In this document: positions 54,210-61,963 of the stretch, piece by piece | Layout: each line of letters opens with the position of its first letter | Position numbering within the stretch: position 1 is the first letter of the stretch | Source: CBDCFV01 sp963664625 | GTDB taxonomy: Bacteria; Chloroflexota; Dehalococcoidia; Lucifugimonadales; UBA3495 | Assembly: GCA_963664625.1 (NCBI GenBank) | Contig: OY761541.1 | Location: forward strand, 1 to 64,000 | Direction of reading: 5' to 3' | DNA: 64,000 bases | Program-made: the position numbers and the translations under genes | Notes under the pieces: generated by a model | Database searches by the model: none | What the model saw: only the letters and a program-made list of their open reading frames with translations | Told to the model about the DNA's origin: nothing

Positions 54210-54430
54210 TAAGAAGTCTTTTCTTGTGCCGCGCCTGTGATGGCTCTACCAAGGTAACGTTGTCATACTTTGGGGTGGCCCAGATGCCAGAAGGTATGCT
54301 TCACATCAGGTGTAGTCCTTGATGGAATAATCCTTGTTGCCCTGATATTCAATCTAGGCCATACTTGGGTTACACTATTGACAGTTGCATCAGTGTATAT
54401 GCAAGTCCTTGCGGCCCTTGATTAATCGGA

Positions 54431-55519
54431 ATGACTACCATCAATACAATCGAAGACTTAGTCCGGCTACTGGACGAGAAACCCGAGTGGGCCGAGGCGC
54501 TTCGTTCTCGGTTGCAGACCCGTGAACTGACCGAACTGCCCGGCAAGTTCGAAAGCTTCAGGGCGGAAATGATCCAAGCCATGACGGACTTGGCCCGCGC
54601 CCTGACGACAACGAACGATCGGCTCGACCAAGCGGAAGAAGACAGGCGAGACCTACGCCAAACCGTTATGGATCTGGTCCAGACTGTCAAGGGCTTGGCC
54701 GATGCCCAAATGGAAACAAACCGGCGGCTTGACCAAGCCGAAGAGGACCGGCGAGACTTGCGCCAGACCGTTGAAGAATTGGCTCAGACCGTCGGGGAAT
54801 TGGGCCGGACCGTCGACGGCTTGTTGCAAACCGTCGGGGAATTGGGCCGAACCGTCGACGGCTTGTTGCAAACCGTCGGGGAACTAGGCCGGACCGTCGA
54901 TGGCTTGGTTCAAAATGCTGAGGAATCGGGCCGGACCGTCGCCAGCCTGGTTCAGACAGTTGAGGGTCTGGTCCAAGTAGTGACCCAAACCAATGAACGG
55001 CTCTCCAACTTTGAAGAGCAAACTAATCGGCGGTTTGATAGGGTCGAAGGTGATGTGCGGGAGCTTCGCTCCGAGTTAAACGGACTGCGTAATGACTTCG
55101 CGCCGGTAAAGGCCGCCCATGTTCGGAACGCCGCGCTGCGGGAAGTCGCCGACATTGCCAGGTCTATTGGGCGTACATTGGTCAGGGTGCTCAATCCTGA
55201 GGAAATTTACGACTTGCATAGAGGCAAGGACACCAGCGGTATTTCCAGCGATCAATTGAAGAGCTTCAGGTACGCCGACTTAATCATAGAAGCAATGGAC
55301 ATCAATGGCTCTACTTGCTACCTCACTGTAGAGGTGTCTTACACCGCCGATAAGAGGGACACATCAAGATCAGTCCGGAATGCGGAGTTCTTGACCCGGT
55401 TCACCGGCAGACCGGCATTCGCCGGAGTAGCGGGCGTGCGTTTCGATGATGAGATCGCATCTGGCGATAATGGCGCCTTCTTGTACCAAGTGTATGCGAG
55501 ACACTTGGAAGTGGACTGA
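54431..55519 (+). CDS. Coiled-coil protein with tandem 14-residue repeats and PD-(D/E)XK-like tail
   Basis: 362 residues, homologous in both ends to the 219-residue protein at 7812. The N-terminus TTINTIEDLVRLLDEKPEW matches that paralogue. Residues ~65-190 are a long coiled coil built of RLDQAEEDRRDLRQTV duplications and four copies of QTVGELGRTVDGLL-type 14-mers (42-nt direct repeats 54785-54952). The C-terminal domain has RYADLIIEAMDINGSTCYLT and VEVSYTADKRD, an acidic core like PD-(D/E)XK folds. Function unknown. It starts 219 bp after the IS element, whose insertion does not disrupt it. Confidence 0.78.
   Translation: MTTINTIEDLVRLLDEKPEWAEALRSRLQTRELTELPGKFESFRAEMIQAMTDLARALTTTNDRLDQAEEDRRDLRQTVMDLVQTVKGLADAQMETNRRLDQAEEDRRDLRQTVEELAQTVGELGRTVDGLLQTVGELGRTVDGLLQTVGELGRTVDGLVQNAEESGRTVASLVQTVEGLVQVVTQTNERLSNFEEQTNRRFDRVEGDVRELRSELNGLRNDFAPVKAAHVRNAALREVADIARSIGRTLVRVLNPEEIYDLHRGKDTSGISSDQLKSFRYADLIIEAMDINGSTCYLTVEVSYTADKRDTSRSVRNAEFLTRFTGRPAFAGVAGVRFDDEIASGDNGAFLYQVYARHLEVD
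54785..54952 (+). repeat. 42-nt direct repeats within the coiled-coil gene
   Basis: Four consecutive 42-nt units start at 54785, 54827, 54869 and 54911. The first three are nearly identical, the fourth degenerate. Each encodes one 14-residue heptad pair. Confidence 0.9.
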
Positions 55520-55550
55520 CCGTCCGAAACTCTCCTCACACTGAGCGCAG

Positions 55551-55579
55551 TTTACACGATTCCATGGAATTGGTACGCT
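55551..55579 (+). promoter_or_regulatory. Probable promoter (TTTACA-17-TACGCT) for glyQS
   Basis: TTTACA (55551-55556) and TACGCT (55574-55579) are 17 bp apart, about 70 nt before the GTG start of glyQS. The hexamers are weaker than elsewhere. Confidence 0.45.
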
Positions 55580-55648
55580 CTATCTCGATATTGGATGAAG
55601 TTCACCCACGGCCCGCCGTCCAACAACACCAGACCAAGGGAGAACCCA

Positions 55649-56968
55649 GTGGCCCGTTCTTTGCCCTACGCCGATATGGACAAAATTCTCTCGCTATCCA
55701 AGCGGAGAGGGTTCATCTTCCAGAGCAGCGAGATTTACGGCGGCCTCGGCTCGACATGGGACTACGGCCCCTTGGGAGTCGAACTGAAGCGCCACGTCAA
55801 AGAGGCTTGGTGGCGCTCGGTCGTCTTGGAACGGGACGACATGGTGGGCTTGGACGCGGCTATCCTGATGCACCCCCAAGCGTGGGTAGCAAGCGGCCAC
55901 GTTGAGAATTTCAGCGACCCTATGGCGGAATGCACCGATTGCAATCGCCGCTTCCGCACCGACGACATTGACTCGGAAAACTGCCCCGAGTGCGGCGGAA
56001 ACCTCACCGACCCCAGGCGTTTCAACCTGATGTTCCGGACCTTCATGGGGCCTGTCGAGGACACCGCCAGCGAGGTATTCCTGAGGCCCGAGACCGCCCA
56101 AGGAATCTTCGTCAACTTTTCCAATGTCGTCACCGCAAGCCGCAAGAAGCTGCCCTTCGGCATCGCCCAAGTTGGCAAGTCATTCCGCAACGAGATAACC
56201 CCCGGCAACTTCACCTTCCGTACCCGCGAGTTCGAGCAGATGGAGGTGGAGTACTTCGTAAAGCCCGGCGATGACGAGAAGTGGCTTGACCAGTGGGTCC
56301 AGGACCGCCTCGAGTGGTACGTGTCCTACGGCATACGCCGGGAAAACCTGCGGCTCCGGCGCCACGCCTCCGACGAGTTGGCCCACTACGCCAAGGACTG
56401 TTACGACATCGAGTACCGGTTCCCTTGGGGCTGGGCGGAACTGGAAGGCATCGCCGACCGCACCGACTACGATCTACGCCAACACGCTCAGACCAGCGGC
56501 CAGGACCTGACCTACTTCGATGACGAGTCCCAGAGCCGCTACTATCCCTATGTGGTGGAACCCTCTGGTGGCCTGGACAGGGGAGTGTTGGCTTTCTGGC
56601 TGGACTCCTACGATGAGGAACCCGACGGAAATACTGTCCGCGTGGTGCTGAGGCTCCACCGCAAGCTGGCCCCGGTCACCGTCGCGGTGCTGCCCCTTAG
56701 CCGCAACGCCAGGCTGGCGCCAGCCGCCCAAGAGGTTCACGCCCTACTGCGCCGCCACTTCACCGTCCAGTACGACGATGCCCAGAGCATTGGCCGCCGC
56801 TACCGGCGGCAGGACGAAATCGGCACCCCCTACTGCGTCACCGTGGATTTCGACTCCCTTGACGACCACCGCGTCACCATCCGCGACCGCGACACCATGC
56901 ACCAGATACGCATACCCATCGCCGACTTAGTAAACGTCCTCAGGGACAAGGTTGACCACGGATGGTAG
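55649..56968 (+). CDS. glyQS: Glycyl-tRNA synthetase (dimeric class II type)
   Basis: 439 residues with a class II catalytic core: RRGFIFQSSEIYGGLGSTWD, zinc-like pairs CTDCNRRF and CPECGG, RPETAQGIFVNFSNV (motif 2 region), GKSFRNEITPGNFTFRTREF and a C-terminal anticodon-binding domain (VTVAVLPLSRNARLAPAAQE). It is the single-chain alpha2 form, not the GlyQ/GlyS heterotetramer. The start GTG 55649 follows AGGGAG; the upstream ATG frame is less likely. It stands apart from other translation genes. Confidence 0.95.
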   Translation: MARSLPYADMDKILSLSKRRGFIFQSSEIYGGLGSTWDYGPLGVELKRHVKEAWWRSVVLERDDMVGLDAAILMHPQAWVASGHVENFSDPMAECTDCNRRFRTDDIDSENCPECGGNLTDPRRFNLMFRTFMGPVEDTASEVFLRPETAQGIFVNFSNVVTASRKKLPFGIAQVGKSFRNEITPGNFTFRTREFEQMEVEYFVKPGDDEKWLDQWVQDRLEWYVSYGIRRENLRLRRHASDELAHYAKDCYDIEYRFPWGWAELEGIADRTDYDLRQHAQTSGQDLTYFDDESQSRYYPYVVEPSGGLDRGVLAFWLDSYDEEPDGNTVRVVLRLHRKLAPVTVAVLPLSRNARLAPAAQEVHALLRRHFTVQYDDAQSIGRRYRRQDEIGTPYCVTVDFDSLDDHRVTIRDRDTMHQIRIPIADLVNVLRDKVDHGW

Positions 56969-56994
56969 GAATCTGGTAGCGTTACAATAACTCA

Positions 56995-57061
56995 ACCGTC
57001 ATTCCTAAACTGAGCCGTCATTCCCAAACTTAACTGTCATTCCCGCGAAGGCGGGAATCCA
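56995..57061. repeat. Dispersed palindrome with two preceding half-units
   Basis: Two truncated CCGTCATTCC(C/T)AAACT units (56995-57030) are followed by a full TCATTCCCGCGAAGGCGGGA plus ATCCA copy at 57037-57061, immediately before the next gene. Confidence 0.85.
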
Positions 57062-57071
57062 TGACTTCATA

Positions 57072-57494
57072 ATGACGACCGGACGAAACAACCAAGCCCA
57101 CCGTTACATCAGGACCATCCAGCGGGCCATGTCCAAGCTGGAAGATCTGATACGTGAAAACGAGGCCCATCTCCCCGAGCCGCGTCCCCAGGACCCCCGG
57201 AGCGAGTTGCTGGAGCAGATTCACTTGGCCGGGGCCATGGAGCAGCGGGGACTGTTCCGCCTCCTCGACCAGCGCAGCATGGCCCACACCTGGATAGGTT
57301 CTCAAGTAGCGTCCGAGTATCTGGACACGTGGCAGGCCGCCGACGGCCGCACCTTCTACCGGGTCACTCCCAGGGCCGTCAAGGACTTGCTGCTGGGTCA
57401 ACTCGCCTCCGCCGCTACCTATGCTTCGCTGTCCGATTCGGCCTTCGCCGACGACTGGCAGAGCGAAGAGGACTCGGCCTATGACCGCCTATAA
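57072..57494 (+). CDS. Unknown helical protein, possible antitoxin of the MazF-like pair
   Basis: 140 residues, mainly helical (IRTIQRAMSKLEDLIRENEA, LLEQIHLAGAMEQRGLFRLL). No DNA-binding domain is recognised. The C-terminus FADDWQSEEDSAYDRL resembles the toxin-binding tails of MazE-type antitoxins. Its stop overlaps the MazF-like start by 14 nt, as in toxin-antitoxin operons. The length is about twice that of typical MazE. The start ATG 57072 has no clear ribosome-binding site and lies just after a repeat; later methionines (57129) are possible. Confidence 0.6.
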   Translation: MTTGRNNQAHRYIRTIQRAMSKLEDLIRENEAHLPEPRPQDPRSELLEQIHLAGAMEQRGLFRLLDQRSMAHTWIGSQVASEYLDTWQAADGRTFYRVTPRAVKDLLLGQLASAATYASLSDSAFADDWQSEEDSAYDRL

Positions 57495-57843
57495 ACCGGG
57501 TGACGTGGTGCTGGTGCCCTACCCCTTCGGCGAACGCGCCGGAGGCAGAAAACGCCCTGCGGTGGTTGTCAGTACCCCAGCCTATAACGAAGATACCGGA
57601 GAACTCATCGTCGCCCAGATAACCGGCCGTATCCCCGACGAGGAGCGAGTCGGAGACTGCTTGATCGAACATTGGAAAGACGCCAATCTCCTCCGTCCTT
57701 CCTTGGTGCGAGCTCGCTTGGCGACCTTGAAAATTGAGTTGGTGTTGCGTCGTTTGGGAAGGTTGAACAACGAGGACTTCCGCAACGTACAGTCCGCCTT
57801 GATGGAGGCCTTTCCACAGCAGGAGTCCGCCAATGTCCAGTAA
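57481..57843 (+). CDS. MazF/PemK-family protein
   Basis: 120 residues. TAYKPGDVVLVPYPFGERAG is the PemK/MazF opening. RKRPAVVVSTPAYNED, ELIVAQITGRIPDEERVG and the C-terminal LRPSLVRARLATLKIELVLR complete the fold. Many members are sequence-specific ribonucleases (mRNA interferases), but some are inactive or have other roles; activity cannot be read here. It overlaps both the upstream helical gene and, by 11 nt, birA downstream. The toxin-type call rests on fold and arrangement. Confidence 0.85.
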   Translation: MTAYKPGDVVLVPYPFGERAGGRKRPAVVVSTPAYNEDTGELIVAQITGRIPDEERVGDCLIEHWKDANLLRPSLVRARLATLKIELVLRRLGRLNNEDFRNVQSALMEAFPQQESANVQ

Positions 57844-58618
57844 TCCCGTTTCGGCGGCCTTGCGCGACGGCCTTTTCACTCGCTTGGTGGGTCGGCGTAT
57901 CCTGTACTACAAGGAACTCTCTTCCACCATGGACGAGGCCTCGCGTCTGGCAGAGGCCGGTACGGAAGATGGCACGGTGGTCATCACCGAAAGACAGAGC
58001 GCCGGGCGTGGACGGTTTGGCCGCAACTGGGTTTCCCCCGAAGGGAACCTTTACTTTTCGGTCGTGTTCCGCCCATCCCGGTCTGTCCTCCCATTGTTGA
58101 CCATGGTCTCCGGCGTCGCCGTGGCCCGTGCCGTCCGCAAAGTCACCGGCCTTTCTCCCGCTATCAAGTGGCCCAACGATGTATTGGTGGAAGATAAAAA
58201 GGTCTCCGGAATTTTGGTGGAAGCGGTGGCCGAGGGTGCTTCGGTGCGCGACGCCATCGTGGGTATTGGCGTTAACATAAGGCTGGACCCAGCAGAAATC
58301 GAAGCCCTCGGCGGGCTGGCCAACGGGCTGGAAAACGCGGCAGGACGGCCCATCGCCAAGGACGCCGTACTGCGGCGTTTGCTCATGGAATTGGATACTC
58401 TGTACCTCCAGGCAACCACAGGAAAAGCTCCCCTAGATGAATGGAGGGGTCTCCTGCAAACCCTGGGTCGCCGGGTTTCCGTATCCTGGCGGGACGAGTC
58501 CTGGGTGGGTCAAGCCGAGGGAGTAGACGACACGGGGAATCTCCTGCTGCGGCTTGACGACGGACAATTGGTCACCATGACCGTCGGCGACGTTACCCTG
58601 CATAAAGGCGAACTCTGA
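57833..58618 (+). CDS. birA: Biotin-acetyl-CoA-carboxylase ligase, monofunctional (no HTH)
   Basis: 261 residues beginning directly in the catalytic domain (LVGRRILYYKELSSTMDEAS), so the N-terminal DNA-binding repressor domain of E. coli BirA is absent. The biotinyl-AMP loop QSAGRGRFGRNWVSPEGNLY and the KWPNDVLVEDKKVSGILVEA region are intact, followed by the small C-terminal domain. It attaches biotin to carboxylase carriers. It overlaps the MazF-like gene by 11 nt, which may couple their translation, although no functional link is known. Confidence 0.94.
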   Translation: MSSNPVSAALRDGLFTRLVGRRILYYKELSSTMDEASRLAEAGTEDGTVVITERQSAGRGRFGRNWVSPEGNLYFSVVFRPSRSVLPLLTMVSGVAVARAVRKVTGLSPAIKWPNDVLVEDKKVSGILVEAVAEGASVRDAIVGIGVNIRLDPAEIEALGGLANGLENAAGRPIAKDAVLRRLLMELDTLYLQATTGKAPLDEWRGLLQTLGRRVSVSWRDESWVGQAEGVDDTGNLLLRLDDGQLVTMTVGDVTLHKGEL

Positions 58619-58658
58619 TTTACAGATAATCTTAAAACGTGGAGCAGTTACCGACCCG

Positions 58659-58683
58659 TCATTCCCGCGCAAGCGGGAATCCA
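58659..58683. repeat. Dispersed palindromic repeat (birA-SDR gap)
   Basis: TCATTCCCGCGCAAGCGGGA plus ATCCA lies just before the SDR gene, preceded by the ACCGACCCG lead-in. Confidence 0.9.
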
Positions 58684-58747
58684 TATGTCGCAACCATGGA
58701 CTGATCTGTGTCAGCGGGACAAATCGACTCTTGAGATTGAAAAGAAC

Positions 58748-59557
58748 ATGCTTGAACGTCTGAGCTTGGACGGCAAGGTTGTCATCATCACCGGAGGCGG
58801 CACCGGGCTGGGCTTGGCGATGGTGCGGGCCCTCGCCCGCGCCGGGGCTAACCTGGTCATTGCCGGGCGCCGCCAAGGCCCCATCGACGCTGCGGCTGCC
58901 GAGGTCGAAGCTACGGGCAGAGAAGCTCTGGCCGTCTCCACCGACGTAACCAACTCCGGCCAAGTCGATGCCTTGGTCGGGACCGCCCTGGCCCGGTTCG
59001 ACCAGGTTGACGTTCTGATAAACAACGCCGGGGCGGTGCAGGAGAACGTCAGCAAACCCCTATGGGACATCACCGACGACGAATGGCATTTGGTGATGGA
59101 CGTCAACCTCACCGGCGCGTTTTATTGCGCCCGCGCCGTGGCCAAGCCGATGGCTGACAAGGGCAAGGGCAAGATAATCAACGTGGCGTCGGGATTCGGG
59201 ATGCGGGCCGGACGGGACATCTACATGTATTGTTGCAGCAAGGGCGGCATGATCCAACTGACCAGGGCCTTGTCCTTCAACCTTGCGAGACACGGGATAA
59301 CCGCCAACAGCATCGTCCCCGGTTTCATTCCGACTTCCGCCACCGAGGCCGATATCAGGGGCACCCTGCCCCGGTCTGGAGACTTCCTGTCCATTGGCAA
59401 ATTAGGGCGCCCAGAGGACTTGGGCCCCGTTGCCGTTTTCCTGTCATCCGATGCCTCCGACTACATGACCGGCGAAATGATCATCGCCGACGGAGGCGGT
59501 CTGGCCGCTGGCATTGCTCCCACCGGCCATGCCCCGGTTGTGGCACTTGAACCGTAA
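58748..59557 (+). CDS. Short-chain dehydrogenase/reductase (classical, intact)
   Basis: 269 residues of a classical SDR. The cofactor loop TGGGTGLG follows MLERLSLDGKVVII. LINNAGAVQEN gives the NNAG motif. The catalytic set is S in INVASGFGMR, Y and K in YCCSK, and N in the beta-4 region. IVPGFIPT and MIIADGGGLA complete the fold. The substrate is unknown. I used ATG 58748, at the usual distance before the beta-1 strand; ATG 58685 would add 21 residues encoded next to the repeat. A second, degenerate SDR gene follows 113 bp later. Confidence 0.9.
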   Translation: MLERLSLDGKVVIITGGGTGLGLAMVRALARAGANLVIAGRRQGPIDAAAAEVEATGREALAVSTDVTNSGQVDALVGTALARFDQVDVLINNAGAVQENVSKPLWDITDDEWHLVMDVNLTGAFYCARAVAKPMADKGKGKIINVASGFGMRAGRDIYMYCCSKGGMIQLTRALSFNLARHGITANSIVPGFIPTSATEADIRGTLPRSGDFLSIGKLGRPEDLGPVAVFLSSDASDYMTGEMIIADGGGLAAGIAPTGHAPVVALEP

Positions 59558-59590
59558 GCAAATGTCTCAATACACGCCCCATCACCAAAC

Positions 59591-59646
59591 TCGTCACTCC
59601 CGCAAAGGAACGTCACTCCAGCGCAGGCGGGGGCAGGAATCCATAG
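59591..59646. repeat. Compound dispersed palindromic repeat (between SDR genes)
   Basis: TCGTCACTCCCGCAAAGGAA and CGTCACTCCAGCGCAGGCGG plus GGGCAGGAATCCATA form a double unit like that between cbiE and cobN. Confidence 0.8.
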
Positions 59647-59670
59647 TTATCGTCTACGAAGGGCTTCATC

Positions 59671-60435
59671 ATGCCAATCCTCCCTGAATTCAGCTTGGAA
59701 GGACGCTCCGCGATTCTGGCAACATCCGGTGGGGACGCATCGCCCGGACTGGCCGTCGCCTTGGCCGAAGCCGGGGCGTCGGTTTTCACCATCGCCCGCA
59801 CCCGGTCCCTCCTGGAATCCGTGCTCGACGCCTTGTCGGGAACTCCCGCAGCCATTGCCAGCGGGACCGCCGCCGATGTATCAACCATGTCTGGCTTGGC
59901 GCGGGCGATGGGCGCCTTCGACCAAGGCAGGCGCCCGGTGGACATACTGGTCAACGATGCCCGAAGCATGTTCGCCAAGCCCTTTGACCAGATAACATTC
60001 GCGGAGTGGAACGAAGTCCAGTCCCGCAACCTCGGAGCAACCTTCCTCCTGACCCAGGAAGTAAGTCGCCGCATGGTCGAAAGCGGCTACGGACGGATCG
60101 TCAACTTGGTGTCCGTCCTGGCCGAGCGCGGAATGATTAACGGCTCCGCCTTTGCCGCCAGCCAGGCCGCAATCCTTTCCTTGACTCGGTCTCTCGGGGT
60201 GGAGTTGGGACGGCACGGCATCCGAGTGAACGCCCTGGGCGCCGGCTGGTTCACCGCCGAGGACGTGCCGTTGGAGGTACAACGGGAGGAGTTGCTGGTG
60301 CGCTACACCCCCCTTCGTCGCAAGGGCCGCCCGCAGGACATAGGCCCCCTGCTGGTGTACCTCTGCTCAGAGGCGTGCGACTACTCCACCGGCCAGCCGG
60401 TCTACGTTGACGGCGGCCTCAACGCCCACCCGTAG
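59671..60435 (+). CDS. SDR-fold protein lacking catalytic residues (putative pseudoenzyme)
   Basis: 254 residues with an SDR fold but no catalytic set. The glycine loop is SGGDASPG in place of TGxxxGIG. NNAG is NDAR. The YxxxK pair is replaced: SAFAASQAAI has F where Tyr and Q where Lys stand (YAASK in active relatives). The overall fold is kept (RHGIRVNALGAGWFTAEDVP, VYVDGGLNA). The frame is fully open, so it is likely expressed rather than decayed. It sits after an intact SDR and may serve as a subunit or binding protein; this is inference. Confidence 0.85.
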   Translation: MPILPEFSLEGRSAILATSGGDASPGLAVALAEAGASVFTIARTRSLLESVLDALSGTPAAIASGTAADVSTMSGLARAMGAFDQGRRPVDILVNDARSMFAKPFDQITFAEWNEVQSRNLGATFLLTQEVSRRMVESGYGRIVNLVSVLAERGMINGSAFAASQAAILSLTRSLGVELGRHGIRVNALGAGWFTAEDVPLEVQREELLVRYTPLRRKGRPQDIGPLLVYLCSEACDYSTGQPVYVDGGLNAHP

Positions 60436-60468
60436 AACTGAAACCTCTATGCCTCCGGCTCTATCGTT

Positions 60469-60496
60469 ATTATCGGATTATCGCATTTTCGATAAT
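60469..60496. promoter_or_regulatory. ATTATCG repeat/palindrome upstream of fic (operator-like)
   Basis: ATTATCG occurs at 60469-60475 and 60477-60483, and inverted as CGATAAT at 60490-60496, giving a perfect 7-bp inverted repeat with a 6-nt spacer. Another CGATAAT lies at 60649-60655, 48 bp before the fic start. The 267-bp gap contains no gene. An operator is plausible but not proven. Confidence 0.5.
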
Positions 60497-60702
60497 AGAT
60501 GCTTCAGTTATTTTCGTTCCCGCTAACAATGGCAAACCCGTAGCCCGTGCAGGATAGCTATCAGGCTATGTCTTTAACGGAGCGACGGGGCCCAAGTCAA
60601 CCTTATACTTTTGACCTGTAGACTCTTGTTTTCGGAAAAGCCCTTATGCGATAATAACATCGTCATCTATTTTCATTTCCGCAAATAAGAAGGAACAGGA
60701 GC

Positions 60703-61917
60703 ATGATCCCCGTGATCGAGCGAATCCCTCAGCATCACGGTCACTTGGTGAACTGCCCAAGCGGCTATCAGGCTTACGTACCGGCCCCCCTGCCGCCTTC
60801 CCTGGCTTGGGATGAAGGGTTGATGGTCAACCTTTCCTCCGCCGACCGGGCTATCGGCAGGCTGGCAGGTGAAGGACGGCGCTTGCCCAATCCCCATCTC
60901 CTCATTCGGCCTTTTATCCGTAGAGAGGCTGTTCTGTCCAGCCGCATAGAGGGTACCCAGGCAACCCTTGGAGAGTTGCTGGCAGACGAGGCTGGAGTTA
61001 ACGTCGAGCGAAGTCCTGACGACCTGCGCGAGGTCGGCAACTACGTAGCCGCCTTGGAATTTGGCCTGGAACGCTTGGAGACATTGCCTCCATCGTTGCG
61101 TTTAGTGCGGGAAATGCACGAACTCCTTATGCGCGGCGTCCGTGGCGATATCGCTATGCCCGGGGAGTTCCGGCGCACCCAGAATTGGATTGGACCGCCC
61201 GGTTGCACGTTGAGCGACGCAACTTACGTACCGCCGCCTCCTTCGGAACTCATGTCGTGCTTGGATGCGTGGGAGCGGTTCCTGCACAACAATACCCTGC
61301 CGCCGCTGGTGCACGCTGCTTTAGTTCACTCCCAGTTTGAGGCGGTACATCCATTCCTGGATGGGAACGGCAGGGTTGGACGGTTGCTCATTACGCTATT
61401 GCTGGTCAACCAAGGCATTATACCCTCTCCCCTGCTGTACCTTAGCGCCTATTTCGAGGCAACCCGTGAGGAGTACTACGCCCGCCTCCTCGGGGTCACT
61501 GAAAATGGAGAGTGGGGAAAGTGGCTGACCTACTTCCTGACAGGGGTCGCCCTTCAGTCTGATGACGCTGTGGACCGGATCCAGCGTATCGATGATTTGT
61601 TTTCCCAATGGAAGCACGAGTTGGCCCAAGTGCAGTCCCGTCTGCCGGAAAGGGCTCTGGAGCTCTTCGTGGAGAATCCCTTCTGGAGTGTCACCAACGT
61701 GGCCGGCAGGCTGGAGGTTGCCTTTACTACAGCCCAACGGGCTATCGATCGGCTGGAATCTGCGGGTATCGTGGCCCAGGTCGGGGAGAGCCGCCGCAAT
61801 CGGGTGTATTGCGCGGCAGAGATTCTTGAGGTATTGGAAGAGCCTCCCCGCCTTGTTGCGGTCTCAACGCCCACCCGTAGCCCATCCCAGCTCAAGTTGA
61901 ACCGGCAAGTGCCCTGA
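60703..61917 (+). CDS. Fic-domain protein with N-terminal inhibitory motif and C-terminal wHTH
   Basis: 404 residues. The Fic motif HPFLDGNGR is at 216-224 and is complete, with the catalytic His and acidic/glycine residues expected for AMP transfer. The inhibitory helix motif SxxxEG occurs at 79-84 (SSRIEG), so it is a class II, self-restrained Fic. The flap YVPPPPSEL is normal. The last ~80 residues form a winged helix-like domain (VTNVAGRLEVAFTTAQRAID). It probably AMPylates a protein target; the target is unknown. GGAACAGGAG precedes the ATG. Confidence 0.93.
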   Translation: MIPVIERIPQHHGHLVNCPSGYQAYVPAPLPPSLAWDEGLMVNLSSADRAIGRLAGEGRRLPNPHLLIRPFIRREAVLSSRIEGTQATLGELLADEAGVNVERSPDDLREVGNYVAALEFGLERLETLPPSLRLVREMHELLMRGVRGDIAMPGEFRRTQNWIGPPGCTLSDATYVPPPPSELMSCLDAWERFLHNNTLPPLVHAALVHSQFEAVHPFLDGNGRVGRLLITLLLVNQGIIPSPLLYLSAYFEATREEYYARLLGVTENGEWGKWLTYFLTGVALQSDDAVDRIQRIDDLFSQWKHELAQVQSRLPERALELFVENPFWSVTNVAGRLEVAFTTAQRAIDRLESAGIVAQVGESRRNRVYCAAEILEVLEEPPRLVAVSTPTRSPSQLKLNRQVP

Positions 61918-61925
61918 TGTACAAT
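61897..61925 (+). promoter_or_regulatory. Promoter (TTGAAC-17-TACAAT) for hisZ-hisG
   Basis: TTGAAC (61897-61902) and TACAAT (61920-61925) are 17 bp apart and overlap the last codons of fic, 38 nt before the hisZ ATG. Confidence 0.6.
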
Positions 61926-61963
61926 AGCCGACGGTATCGACACGTGCTGAGTACGTATTTCGC

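Noticed and set aside
54371..54401. TTGACA (54378-54383) as promoter of the coiled-coil gene
   Set aside because: Only TATATG at 12-bp spacing follows, so the geometry is wrong; a weaker TTGCCC-17-CATACT pair upstream was also not convincing.
57030..57401. A minus-strand ORF ending in DSRLRGNDS opposite the helical gene
   Set aside because: It is an antisense frame running into the dispersed repeat; the same peptide is produced by the repeat at adk.
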